NCBI RefSeq assembly: GCF_001640805.2
Contig: NC_066838.1
Location: 19,030,749-19,094,748, forward strand
Source: Lates calcarifer
Lineage: Eukaryota; Chordata; Actinopteri; Centropomidae
Direction: 5' to 3'
Length of the DNA: 64,000 nucleotides
Shown: positions 49,741-61,200 of the stretch, one piece after another
How the letters are laid out: each line of letters begins with the position of its first letter
Numbering within the stretch: the first letter of the stretch is position 1
The notes under the pieces: model-generated
The model's database searches: none
What the model was told of the DNA's origin: nothing
The model's input: the letters and a program-made list of their open reading frames with translations, nothing else
Program-made: the position numbers and the translations under genes

Positions 49741-50089
49741 TCTCTGTGTTTCGCTGCAGAGTTGACCTTTCCATCCCTGCTTTGTCCCAGATTAGAACTG
49801 ACACCGCCCTCTGCTACAGACCAAACTGATACACATACTGACACCAACACACACATACACACACTTACAGGATAAAAACTCATGCATGCAGACACATTCA
49901 GACATGCACTGTTGACAGGTGAAAATTTCCAAAATGTCACTAGTTAAGGACCTCTTTTAAAGCTTGATTAAAAATGCCTTTTGACATTTTTAGACCTAAA
50001 ATTAATTAATAAAAGGTTGAATGATTTTCTCAACTCACAAAGAAGCATGTGATGTAATGTAGTGTAATAACATCATCCAAAAAGGCTAA

Positions 50090-50665
50090 AGGTTTAAAGC
50101 CAGACTGATGGCTCTGTGAGCCTGTACTTGAATTAAATGCTGACATCAGCATGTTATCATGCTCAGTAACAATGCTACCATATTGCTTAGCAGGTGTAAC
50201 CACCTCGCTTTTGCAAGTTAGCATGCTAACATTTGCTAATTAGAAATAAACACAATGCATGGGTGAGACAAGGCTGATGGGACTGTCAGGCACTTGGTGA
50301 TGCTTACTTCCTCTAATGCCATCATCAGGCACTAGAGGTAGTAGAGGTAACTTAAGTTATTACAATTCATCCCAAAGGAGACATGAATGTCTGCAAGAAA
50401 TTTCATGGCAATCCATGCAATAGCTGTCAAGACAATGTAAATGCCAACTTCATGATAGTGCTAGAGGAAAAATTAGGGAAGTGCCACCAAAGTCAAAAAA
50501 CAAAAAAAAATTCATCCTCTGGGGACCATGAACATCTGTATAAAAGTAATGACAACCCATTCAATAGTTCTTGGCATAATTCAGTCTTAAAGAAAGTGAC
50601 AGACCTACAGACGGACAGACAAACCAACAATGACATCCCACATCTCTAGCTTGGCTAGAAGCATG
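50090..50665 (+). mobile_element. Copy of a dispersed percomorph repeat with internal module duplication
   Basis: The wording is that of a family seen throughout percomorph genomes: CAGCATGTTATCATGCTCAG, TTAGCATGCTAACATTTGCT, AGGCTGATGGGACTGTCAGG, ATTACAATTCATCCCAAAGG, AAATTTCATGGCAATCCATG, GTCTTAAAGAAAGTGACAGA and CTAGCTTGGCTAGAAGCATG. The 'TTCATCC..GGGGA..CATGAA-(G/A)-TCTG..AT-GCAATCCAT-CAATAG' module occurs twice (about 50365-50440 and 50511-50590), so the copy carries an internal duplication or is two nested fragments. It is non-coding and of uncertain class (I have no reliable family name). Ends are approximate. Confidence 0.72.
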
Positions 50666-52194
50666 GAGACAAATGGTTTTCTAGGCAACAACTAACTATA
50701 GATTAACTGTATGTCTACTGATGCAGATAATCAAAAGCACACATAATCAAGGCAGAGAGAGAATACATGCAGTGGTGAACAAAATAACAGCAACACTGGC
50801 AATGCAAGTCAATACAACAACCCCAATAGCCATGGCACCAAAAGTTACTACTCAGTTATCTGAGTCAACTGTACTTGCTCACCCATGAGGATAAGGATCT
50901 ATGTGGTGTTGGTGGTGGATGTGGCTCTGTCTCAGTGGGAGAGAGACCAGAGAATAAAGCTCAGACTGAGCTGAGCAACACTCCATTTCACTGATGGCTG
51001 AGCAGCCTCTCAGCCACTGCCGCAGGGGGATAAGCTCACTTACCTGGCCTGAATGTGTGTTTCTGTCTTGAGTGTGTGTATGTGCATGCACGTATCTATT
51101 TATCTCGATCCATCCCTGGTTGAGTGTGTGATACTGTTCTATCTTGCCATCTGTATACATGAGAATACGCACAAGTGTGTGTGAGAAGGGTGAATTCGAC
51201 GAGCTATGGGCGTGCCTCTCTCTCCGTGGTAACGGTTACCGGGTGACTAGCTACTTGGACGATGGGTTATGAGCCTGGTCATTTAACCTGAGCACTGACC
51301 CTCATCGTTCATTGCTCTGGTGACAGGAGGGGGGACGAAGAAGTCAAAACCTCTTGATCGCACGAGGTTCAGGGCACAGCCCAGGCTGCAAGACCATCAG
51401 ATTGATGTGTGTGTCTCTGTGCTTCTTTATTTACGTGCACGCATTTGGTAAAAACAGGCACAGACAGAGAATAATGATGAAGAGGCAATTCTGAGAGAAT
51501 TCTGCTGCTCTGCACAAACACACCTGTGTCCCTTTCATCTCAGACACATGAGCTGGCCACTTTACTGCTGACCTTGACTACACACATCAAAAAAGTGTGG
51601 GTTTCCCAGGCTCTGTTCATATAAAGTTTCTATGAAGAGACACAAGGATGAAATACCGAAAGAGTTTAATACCCAGTATACACTATGAAAATACATTCAG
51701 TATATCCCATTGATATTCTATACTCAATAATTCATATTACAACCCCACTGATACAGAAATTCTGTCATCCATATTAAAAAACCTGATATATTAGCTCATG
51801 GTCATTTTTTTTTCATAGACATTTTAGTCTTAAGTTTGTACTTTTTCATATAAAGGTTTTACAGCTGAAATATAACCTTGTCAGTCCTCTTTAGTGGTCT
51901 AACTACGTAATGGGGACAATGTTTCTGAATGACACCAAATATATTTTGGCATTTCTAATCTGAATCCAATTTCTTGTTACAATTCAGCTGACATATACAT
52001 CGGTTCTGATGTTTCTACAACAACCTATCATCAGCCCTTTTGGTAAACCTCAAAATGCTATTCATAAGTCAATATCCCAACATGCACTGCATGAAAACTT
52101 ACACCTACAGTTTCCACTTTATTTAAGCTGAAACAGGAGTATTGGGAAGAAAGTGACAAAGCCACAAGGAAAGCTTAAAAACCTCTCACATGAA
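50666..52194. other. Non-coding stretch around a CpG-rich patch
   Basis: Outside 51180-51370 I see nothing named. A perfect minus-strand donor (GGCCAG|gtaagtg) at about 51040-51047 has no convincing acceptor in front of it. From about 51650 to 52190 the sequence is AT-rich with no open frame. Confidence 0.5.
51180..51370. promoter_or_regulatory. CpG-enriched patch with palindromic GGTAAC-G-GTTACC
   Basis: About eleven CpGs fall in 190 bases, against a sparse background. The centre holds GGTAACGGTTACC (51228-51240), an inverted pair of GGTAAC half-sites that overlaps a MYB-type TAACGG. A short CpG cluster without coding or repeat could be an enhancer, a distal promoter or a remnant that is unmethylated in the germ line. 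Functional assignment is inference. Confidence 0.25.
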
Positions 52195-52260
52195 AGGACC
52201 AATACTAGGTTTTGACCACAGGACCTCTTTATTGTAAGGTCAGTGTTTCCTCTTGGTTGA
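52195..52260 (-). mobile_element. Possible degenerate tRNA-derived SINE head
   Basis: ACTAGGTTTTGACCACAGGA followed by CCTCTTTATTGTAAGGTCAGTG resembles the complement of the B-box region of fish tRNA-type SINEs ('GGGATTCGAACCCAGGACCTTCTTGCTGTGAGGCGACAGTG'). Roughly 30 bases match with scattered changes. No A box or tail is clear. Confidence 0.3.
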
Positions 52261-52410
52261 CTGCTTTGGGGAGTGGTTTATTCTGTACAGATGAAAATTG
52301 GACCGTTTGTTAATATTAAATGTTATTCCTCCACTGCCTTTTGAAACTGGTTTTTAGAGCCAGGAGGAGTTATTTCCTCTCTGACAGCCAAGACAGGTCA
52401 AAGTCTATAT

Positions 52411-52476
52411 TATGCTTGTCCTATGCTTGTCCTATGTTTGTCCTATGCTTGTCCTATGCTTGTCCTATGCTTGTCG
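52411..52476 (+). repeat. 11-bp minisatellite, six copies
   Basis: The unit TATGCTTGTCC is repeated six times head to tail. Copy 3 has one C-to-T change and copy 6 ends in G. The near-identity implies recent expansion. The cysteine-rich 'CLSYACPM' open frame across it is an artefact of the period. Confidence 0.97.
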
Positions 52477-52590
52477 GGGGGTGCAGCTGTAACAGTAGGA
52501 GAGCTGCAAGTGCTCTGGCCAGGACTAGCTTCCCTGCCATCAGTAGCAGAGCTGCTAGAATTCTCACCACTGTCACCAGATTGTGTGAGT

Positions 52591-52621
52591 AAAAAAAAAA
52601 ACAAACAAAAAAAAAAAAAAA
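52591..52621 (+). repeat. A-rich tail-like run
   Basis: A11, then ACAAAC, then A15-type runs. It follows about 115 bases of GC-richer complex sequence (52477-52590) and looks like a retroposon tail, but the body is not recognised. Confidence 0.8.
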
Positions 52622-55600
52622 CACTGATATTTTGGCCTGACTTTCAAATGATTGGGGTCAACGGCTGTCCATCCTTGTTGGAAAGTAGGAGAGGACTCAA
52701 CAATAATGCATATAAATCAATTTGTTTAATTTTTACATTCACTTTAATTTTTTTGTCTTTGGTTTCTCTGGGGGGTGGGGGTTGTCAATGTAGGGGAAAC
52801 ACTGAAGGCGACATTATTTTTTAATGACTGGATGCACTGGAATCCCAAATGCCATCCAAAACACACACAGGCTCAAACAAACACAAAAGAAAGGCAGTGA
52901 CACACAAATATTTCACACATATCCAGACACACACACACAAAATTGCAGGTGCCATTGGCCGCATCATAGAATCAGAGCCTGCATAAAGAAAAGAGACACT
53001 GTATAGCCAAGGGAGGAAATGAATAAGAGCAGTGAATATGTAATATGTATGAAAATGAGACAAACAGAAAGTATCGCAATAGAGACGGAGAGAGGGAGAA
53101 ATGGGAGAGAGAGACTGCGGGGCAGCGAAGTGAGAGTGTTAGCCTGAAGAGTTAACATTTCATGAACCCTTATTGTCACTATGTGAGCAGATGCTAAGAA
53201 TAAAACTAGGCCTCTGTGAATATCTTAAGAAAGATCCATATGGGAGAAGTATTAAAACAGCTGCCTCCAGTGCCTGGTGCAAGAGACAGATGACAGAGGG
53301 GATGAAAAAGTGACAAACAGCTCATATCTGCCTTAAGAAGAGGTTAAGAACTGATACTGAATAAACACAAAAGGCCAGATGGTTTACTGAACAGTGATCT
53401 GAGACTAGCAGGGACTTTTGCTGGTTCTTCTTTTACTGATGCTGTGTGCAGACTGTGCCTCTATTTTCTATTTTAGAATCAAGAGCATGAGATCACTTCA
53501 ACTTAAACCCCCCTGACAATATATTCAGCTCAGCTAATGACTGTTTAGTATCACTGTGTCAGGACACCATGAAGACAGAAAGCAAAGATTAAAAAGAACG
53601 GGAGGGGGAAAAAATGGTGTGACTGATGAGGAGCTCTTATAAACATGCTGATTCATTCATCTGCAAGCGCTGGGAAGCACTTCCTTTGGGAAAGAGGGGT
53701 CAAACACATTAGCTCCCTACATTGAGCGAGTGCAGTGCTTCCAGAGAACTGCTAGTGCTAGCCTGTCAGGGATGCATCACCGCTGCCTCCTCCCCAGCGA
53801 CTCTCAGGACACAGGAGTGACACAACTCCAGGGAGCATGCTCAGTAGTTTACATCTTTATTTTTAAAATCTAACCCTAAAAAACAATGCATTTTATGCAT
53901 GCATTCTTGTGTCACAGAGACCTATGCACCACCACACTACATGCCCTGTAACACGTAAACAAAGCATGCAAGAAATAATAATAAAAGCCTGTAAAATAAA
54001 ACAGTCTATTCCACCGGGATGTAAAAGTATTTTTTAATTACAGCAGCACTGTGTGATTACGCTTGTGTGCACTTGGCACTGGGATATTTAGAGTTAATAA
54101 ACTTTTCATATTACTTTTATGTTTCATGCATTTTTCAGAAATCCCTACAGCCCTCTATCAAAGGCCTGGAGGTCTTACTAATCAGAGCCTGGCTTTTTAT
54201 GAACACATCAATATTAATACAAAAACAGAAGTGTGGATTAACACAACTTTAATGCCTGCTGATACAAGTGATTTTGTGGTCTGGTATAATTAATGGAACG
54301 GATTGTAGTTTATATTGCATGTTAACATTCCCCTTAGGAGTCTGTATGAGTCACAGAGTCAATGGAGAGTTCCCAGGACTGATAACAATTAAGTTTAAAC
54401 ACTTGGACAGACATACAGCAAATAACAAATAAAACTAGCCCATATCTGAATGATCAAAGAGGACAATGCAAAAGACTTTTACTCTACGCCTCTTGCACTA
54501 TATAATGCCAAACACCAACATGCCTGTACAAAGTAAATTAAGGTTATGAGAGTGAGTAAAAGCTAAAAACAGAGCTATTCACATGGGATATAAGTAAATG
54601 ACACTCAAACCACAAACCTCTTTGTGCTCTAGTGTATTTGTGTCAAAGTGAGCCTGAGTGAATTTAGTCTTTACACGATGTACAAAATGTCTACATTATG
54701 AAAATCAAGTAATTAAAACATGCACAAAAAATTCAAGCCAAAGAGTAATCTACATGTCAGGTGCTACAATTGGTGTCTTGAGTCATTATAGTCCTATAAA
54801 CTATGGTATACGTAGTTACACAATATGAGCACCTGCCACTGCTCACAGGAGTGTTGTAACTCCAGGTGTCTTTTGACTACAGGTGGATGACTCTGGCCAC
54901 TTGTAGAGAATTTAATAATTGCATCTACTAGAAAGACAGACTGAAAAAAAAGAAACTCTCCTTTGTTAACAAGACACTATCTGGTTTCAAGAGGTGAAGT
55001 CATGATAGTTGACTGAACAATGTGAGTATTTTACTTTGTTCAGTCTGTCCCTGCTGGGCACCCAGTTGTCTGAAGATATCCGACTGTCTTGTGAAGAAAC
55101 ACAAACAGCAGGAGCAGATGAATTAGTGAGTAGACATTTCTGCTCCATCTGTCCTGAAAATTATTACTTAAACTTGTGTCCCTGCTCTACTTAGTTGACT
55201 TACTGACACAGCTGTATGGAATGATCCAGGTGTAACCTGTACTTTTAGCTATATGTGTTACTATGACAGCCTCCGTGCAGGTGGTGCTGGTCATTTATTA
55301 CTGTTGCTTGTCAAGAAAGCTGTCTTGCATATGACATTGTAGATCTTTCAGTCACATTTTGGTCTGTGTGTATTTTGCAGGAAGAAAATCTATTTATATC
55401 CTGAATTGTCCCCAAGCCTAAAAAGATTTTTTTTTTTTTAAATGTTTTTTGCCCATCCCTAAAAGACAAAGTGTTGCTGAACTCTAGCAGGGTCAATGAA
55501 TCATTCTTATAATTCCTCTTTACTCGAAATACAGTTGCCCCCCCCCCCCCATTTCCCTGCCAGTCAAACATGCCTACAGCCGGCCAGGCCAGGAGGAATC

Positions 55601-55991
55601 ATTGCATGAAATGCACACTCCTGCGCCACGCTTCAGCACCAAGGCCCCAAGCAGCAAATTGTGTCACTGGTGAAAACCATCCCTTTGCCATGGCAAGTGA
55701 CACAAGGTCCCCTGAGTAAATATACATCTTATTCAAATGTGTCATTATGCCCAATGGCCAACTGTAGCTATACAGTCTACTGCTGAGAGAAGTACATAAA
55801 TTCACAGGCTAGATTGGATATTGCTCTCAGAATTGCTCTCTGGAGCAGTGTCGGGGGCTTTTCTTGGTGCAGAGGACTGATTGGAATTGTACATCTGTTT
55901 CTTCTTTGTTTTTAGTTACATGTGTGTCGGTTTCTATTAAGCCGGAGTTTGTGTGTGTGCATTTATGTGTGTGTCGGTGGACAAAGGGTAA
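52622..55991. other. Non-coding stretch, no gene seen
   Basis: Simple sequence includes a T13 run (55427-55439) and a C13 run (55538-55550). Purine-rich DNA occurs at 53083-53120. Open frames are short and without domains. Confidence 0.55.
55538..55550. repeat. C13 homopolymer
   Basis: Thirteen consecutive C residues, the longest C run in the window. Confidence 0.95.
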
Positions 55992-56014
55992 GGGATGGGG
56001 GGTGGGGAGGGGGG
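55992..56014 (+). other. G-quadruplex motif
   Basis: GGG-AT-GGGGGG-T-GGGG-A-GGGGGG gives four G-runs of three or more with loops of one or two bases, a textbook high-stability intramolecular quadruplex pattern on the plus strand. Confidence 0.85.
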
Positions 56015-58205
56015 TCATTAATATTTTCATCACAGCATCTGTGAGCTCCTTAAAAACCTGACAGGCTCAGACGAGGTCACGGTGCTAAACTTCATGTCAC
56101 TTCCCATTTCCAGTGTAACAGGTCTGTGGGCAATGTTATCACAAGGCCTCTGGAGCTCAAATGGACTTGTATAATCAGCTGGCGAAAATGATTTTGGAAA
56201 TTGCCTTTTATTATTAGAAACACTCCATTACATCCTGATATAAATACATTAACTGCACTGTATGAAAGGTGCTAATGTTTCCCCATCATCCTCCTCCTCC
56301 TCCTCCTCCTCTGGCTGGCATCCTCCTGACCCCCCCTCCTAGCCAAAGCCTCCAAAAAATAGTGTGCGTGCAAAATTTACTGGATGCGTTGACACCCTGT
56401 GCCTTGGCTGGGTTGGTGACTAAATGGAAAGGTATGAAATTAAACAAATTAATTCTGCTCTTTGACTGGCTGACAGCCTTGGTGCCTGTCACTGCTGCTT
56501 AGTGTGATGCTGGGTGGGGGGTGTGAGGGGAGGATGAGAGAGGCCTGTGGTGGAGAAGCCGAGCTGGGACGTCAAGTGTCAGGCCTGGACACAGCGCCCA
56601 GCAGGCCTGAAGGACACCAGCAGTGAAAAGATGGTTAAAGACGGGAAATAGACACGGGTGGGGAGGACGAATGTAGGAAAGACTGAAAGACAAGACGGAG
56701 AGAGGAATGACGACATAAAAGGGGACAAATGGAATAAGCGAGACAGAGATTATAGCAAAAGGTAACTGAAAAAATACAAGGAAGAGGGAATGGTGGGGAG
56801 GGTAGTCGTACTGGGGTGGTGTGGGGGTGTTGCCTTCAAAGTGTTGAAGCAGTTGAAATTTATTGCAAATAACTGCTCCTGATGCTCCGCCGTTTCAATT
56901 TCACACAACACAATTCCACAGCTCTGGAGCAAATGTGTCCCTGTCAGCATCACTTAGGCTTCTGCTGCTCTCTGCCTCACACCTCTGCCCCTCCCTCTTG
57001 CCTTGTCCTCCTTCACCTTCACCTTCACTCCTTCCTCTCTCTCGCTCTCTCTTTCTCCAACTTCTGTCACCTTATCCGTCTCATCTCTTTTTAATGTTCT
57101 TTTTTTAAATGGTAAGGCCACTACACACAGACTGAGATAGAGAGAGGTGGGAAATGGGCAGTGAATGAGCGAGGAGAAAGACAATTGACAATAGAAAAAT
57201 GGGGGAAAAATGAATAAGGGGGAGACAGAAAGATGGGAGAGACAAGGAGAGAGAGAGGAGGAGGTTAGAGGATGTGCCAAAAACTTACTTACAAGAAACT
57301 ATTCCGTTATTAACTTCATTCAAACTCAGAAAGAAAAAGAAAAAAGACAATGGCAAAAGGGAAGTGTGGGGGGGTACATCTTGATTGCACCAGACGATAT
57401 TCAAACCAGTGTTGAGGCACAAATGAGATGTGTGGCAACCAGAGGAAGCTTATTAAAGCGTTGGTACTAAAAGACTCGCTGTTCATTAGTGGGCTGACAC
57501 CAAACTGTCCTTTATTCAAGGCTCTGACACAGGATACTCGCTGCATTCACCCCTTCCTACACCCTGACCACAGTGGGTGAGGCAGGTTGGAGGGATGGAG
57601 AGATAAAGGGATGCAAGGAGGGTTAAAGAAGAATATTATTCATTTGGGCCATGTTGTGAATAATTTATCTATAGGATGAGGAGCAGCTCTGGATCCATAA
57701 TGAGGCACAGGCCACTGTTTGGAAGACTTTCATCTTTCGCAGTCAAAAGACCCCTCATCCTGGCATTAAAAAAAAAAAAAAATCACCAAATAAAAGCTTC
57801 TCTGTAACTTTAACTGTCTGTATCCCCACACTGATCGTGACCCTGCAGCACAACTAAGCTGCATCAGTCAAAACTGATGCCTTTCCCCCACACTCATCGT
57901 CTGGATGAGAATGAGCGCTCGCTACGCGGAACACCACAGCTGGATTAGCACTGTATGCTTCAGCAGCAGCATCGTGAGCACTGGCTGCAGCGTGTGAGTG
58001 GCAGGAAGAATCAGTCAGGGAATCAGCCTGAGAGACGAGTGCTGAGGCAGAGAGGGGAGCAGCAAAGACAAGGAGGCAGAGAAGAGAGAAAGAGCAAAAA
58101 GAGAGAGCTCCACTCAGTCTGCAGTGGTTTGATAAGAGTTATTATTTCATTATCTCTCCCTGGGCCTAGTCCTGAGCTGGCATACACAGGTATAAGCACA
58201 TGCAC
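56015..58205. other. Non-coding stretch rich in purine/pyrimidine tracts
   Basis: It holds a (TCC)n run (56289-56311), G-rich DNA at 56513-56530 and 56795-56830, purine tracts at 56640-56760, 57130-57270 and 58031-58110, a pyrimidine tract at 56985-57060 and an A15 run at 57768-57782. A small CpG cluster (GAGCGCTCGCTACGCGG) lies at 57912-57928. The long open frames here are products of the tracts. Confidence 0.55.
56289..56311. repeat. (TCC)n trinucleotide repeat
   Basis: Between seven and eight perfect TCC units. Confidence 0.95.
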
Positions 58206-58278
58206 AAACACACACACACACACACACATATACATACACAAAGATACACATACATACACACACAAACACACACACACA
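58206..58278. repeat. CA-rich compound microsatellite
   Basis: About ten CA units, then CATA/ACATAC variants, then a second (CA) block. The open frames on both strands across it are spurious. Confidence 0.92.
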
Positions 58279-61200
58279 GAAAAGATAGAGAGGGGAGGAG
58301 AGGCAGAGAAGGAGAGAATGCAGATTAAGAAAATTTTAATGAGGGGGATAAGGATAAGGAAAAACAGGCCACAGAGCACTTATCACAAGTTAGCAGTGAA
58401 AATGTAAGGGAAACAACTGTTCCACCTTTCACGACTAGCCGACTTATTTGACCATGTTTCATCATTCACACACACATACACACACACACACTTACACAGC
58501 ACAACATGTGTCTGCAGCCCTGACAGGGAGGTGGCTGTATCTGCCTGGATGGTATATTAGTGGCATTTTCTGCTTGCCCATGCAATCTCTGCTGAACTCC
58601 TCACAGTCCGTTACTGGGCCGAGGATCAACTCTGGGAGACATTTCTTTTTGGTCCCTTTCATGTGGTTTTGATGGGACTGAATTCTGACTTTGACACAAA
58701 GATATGTTCTCCCTAATTTTTAGCATTCGAAAAACAAATTTGGTTGCAGCAGTTGATTACCCATCATGATTGTAAGGAAATTTAATTTTTCACTTCTGTC
58801 ATCAGCTTAGTCGACCGGTTTAGGAGGACCTGGATTCAATTCAAAGTGTGGTGGGCTGTTTGATGTTAGTACCATATCCTCAGTGGGATGTTTGTCCCCA
58901 TTAGAGATTTATTTGTCCCGCTGTCTGGCGCAGAGCCAAGCAGAAGCTGCAGGCTTCTTTTCTTAAAGCTCCAAACCACCATCACTGTTAAGCTTGGAAT
59001 TCACACCATATCCACTTCCACAAAAATGCAGAAATGTGATGGCTGGCAATGCAAGCTCATTATACTGTACATTGGGGTTTTGATAATTGCAACTCAAATT
59101 TTTTGAATTCTGTAGTTCAAGTCGATTTTGTACTGTGGAATTGTTGGAGAGGCTGTATCCCCCACCCCCAATGGAAAAGTCAGGGGTGAAAAAAGGGACA
59201 CATCAAGACCATGCCAGTCACCTACAGCTGACAGACCAGAGACAGGCAAGGACCACGCTACTGACATGTTCGGGGCATGTCAAAACAAAGGCATGACAAC
59301 AGATGTGGACTCACTGATGCATATTAAGAGGGAGAATACGCACTGACAGGTATGTGCAACACAAGATGAAAAACACATGCACACTCAAGTGCACACCCAA
59401 CTACACACAATGGCAGAAATCCTAAATGCAAATTCCAGTAGCTCTTTCTTCACTGGACACGACTTGTCATACATCTGACAAACACACAGTCCGTGTGTTT
59501 TTTCCCCACATCTAGTTTCTCCACTTCCTTCTTCCACTTCCAGTAAGATGTGAGTAAGGAGAAATCGAGGAAACACATACAATGTGAAATAAGATGCAGA
59601 CTTCCACTCTAGCTTCCTCTGAAACAATGCCAGTGACTGATGACGATGAACAGCTGGATCAGCTGTCAATGAGTTTGTATTTGCACAGATAAATGTGATA
59701 TACTGTCAAAACAGTGAGAGTGCACAGTTAGCAGTGTTAGTGCTATTATTTTTTCAGTCATGTCCTCCCACGTGAAAAGAGGAAGCCATCTAGAGAAGAA
59801 ACTACTAGTGTGGAACAGGAGAGTGAAAATGTTCTTTTTTTTAAGGCTATGGTCATTCACAGCTACACTTTTTAGACGATTTTAATTGCTGAACCAGTAA
59901 AAGAAATAAAAATAATGTACATCCTAGTTGACACTGTTATTTGGCCTGTCCTTGTTAGCGCCACTCAATCAGCTGCCATATGCAATAACAAGCAGATATT
60001 CACAGATGGATACTCTCATATTTTCTAGCACAAGCTTCCTCTGGACAGCTTCCACTTGCTTCTTGGGGGGAATGGAAATGGAAATAGAAATGGAAAATGG
60101 GGAAATGGAAAATCCTTAATGATGGTGAACCTGATTAATTTCTGAAGCACACAAGGAATAAAGCAGATATGAAGCAGCCGCAGATTGGTGTGCGGGCAGC
60201 TAAATAAGCTCACTTCCTGCATAACTGGTAGAGTGGAAAGGAGGTAGGGAAGGGGGTGGAGGCTGGACTCTTCATGAAACAATTGTGCTTGAAAGACAAG
60301 GTGGTAGCATAGTTGTGCCACATTCATGGGTGGACGAGTGCAAGCACAAGTGCGTGGGCACTTATGAAGACAGGCATGTTTAAATAACAGGAAAAGAGCA
60401 CAGTTGAGTGCAGGCTGTGCGAGTGATACAGTAATAGCTTTGACATTTTTGCAATGCCATTTTTATGTAGCTCTACAAATTGCCAGGTGCAAAGGGGTGA
60501 GAAGCTGAGAAGAGAGAGGAAGAAACTTTAAATGCTTCCCTTGGACAAAAAGTGCAGTGTAATTATAATAAAAATGCTGAAGATGAAGAGTAATTGTTAA
60601 AATAGTTTTTGCTCTTTTTAATTCAGCATGGGCTTTACAGTCCTTTGTCTCTAGAGTGACCCACCTCTCTCTCTGTGTCCCTGGGGCAGGTGGAGCTCGG
60701 GACTGGTGGGGGGACTGGTTGTGCTTGGCAGGAACCATGCGGCCATGCTCAGCCCTTCATACTTCATTAGTGTCTCCTATTTGCTCCCTACACCCCCCCA
60801 CCGCCATTCCACATCCATCCCAACCTCATTTATCGCCATGGTTTCCTGGGGAACTAGCTCTCCCTCAGGGATGTCCAACAAAGAAAAAGGTGTTTGTGTA
60901 CAAGAGGAAACGTGTGCATGTATGTCTGTGTGCTTACACCATGCACCTGAACTATACAGCAGCACTGTAGTGCTGAAGCCCATAAATTTGGTGTTTCCAA
61001 GGTCCCCTTGATCATGCCATGTGCTTTGTATCTCTCTCTTCCTCTTCTTCATTCTGTGTGTGTGCAGTACACCTTAAGTCAGAGGTATGAAAGGCATGAA
61101 GATGCATCATTCCTGGGCCAGTGATGCTTGGAATTTCTCACTCAACCACTCCAACCCCAAGCACTAACGCCACTGCTGCTATACTTTGGGGTTGATTTAC

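Larger units (their letters stand above)
46633..50089. other. Non-coding stretch, no gene seen
   Basis: Simple repeats at 47705-47726 and 49697-49740 are listed separately. Several overlapping open frames on the minus strand at 48501-48937 lack domains. A complex block at 48990-49120 is repeat-free and may be conserved. Confidence 0.5.

Noticed and set aside
52423..52824. 133-codon cysteine-rich frame
   Set aside because: The 11-bp minisatellite has a 33-base period in codons and gives a repeated CLSYACPM-type peptide; the rest crosses a poly(A) run.
57955..58407. Longest plus-strand open frame (150 codons)
   Set aside because: It runs through a purine tract and CA microsatellites. The peptide is low-complexity with histidine-threonine repeats and no domain.
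60656..61011. Acceptor-like tract plus ~100-codon open frame on the plus strand
   Set aside because: Two plus frames and one minus frame are open together, the peptide has no domain, and there is no donor or poly(A) signal linked to it.
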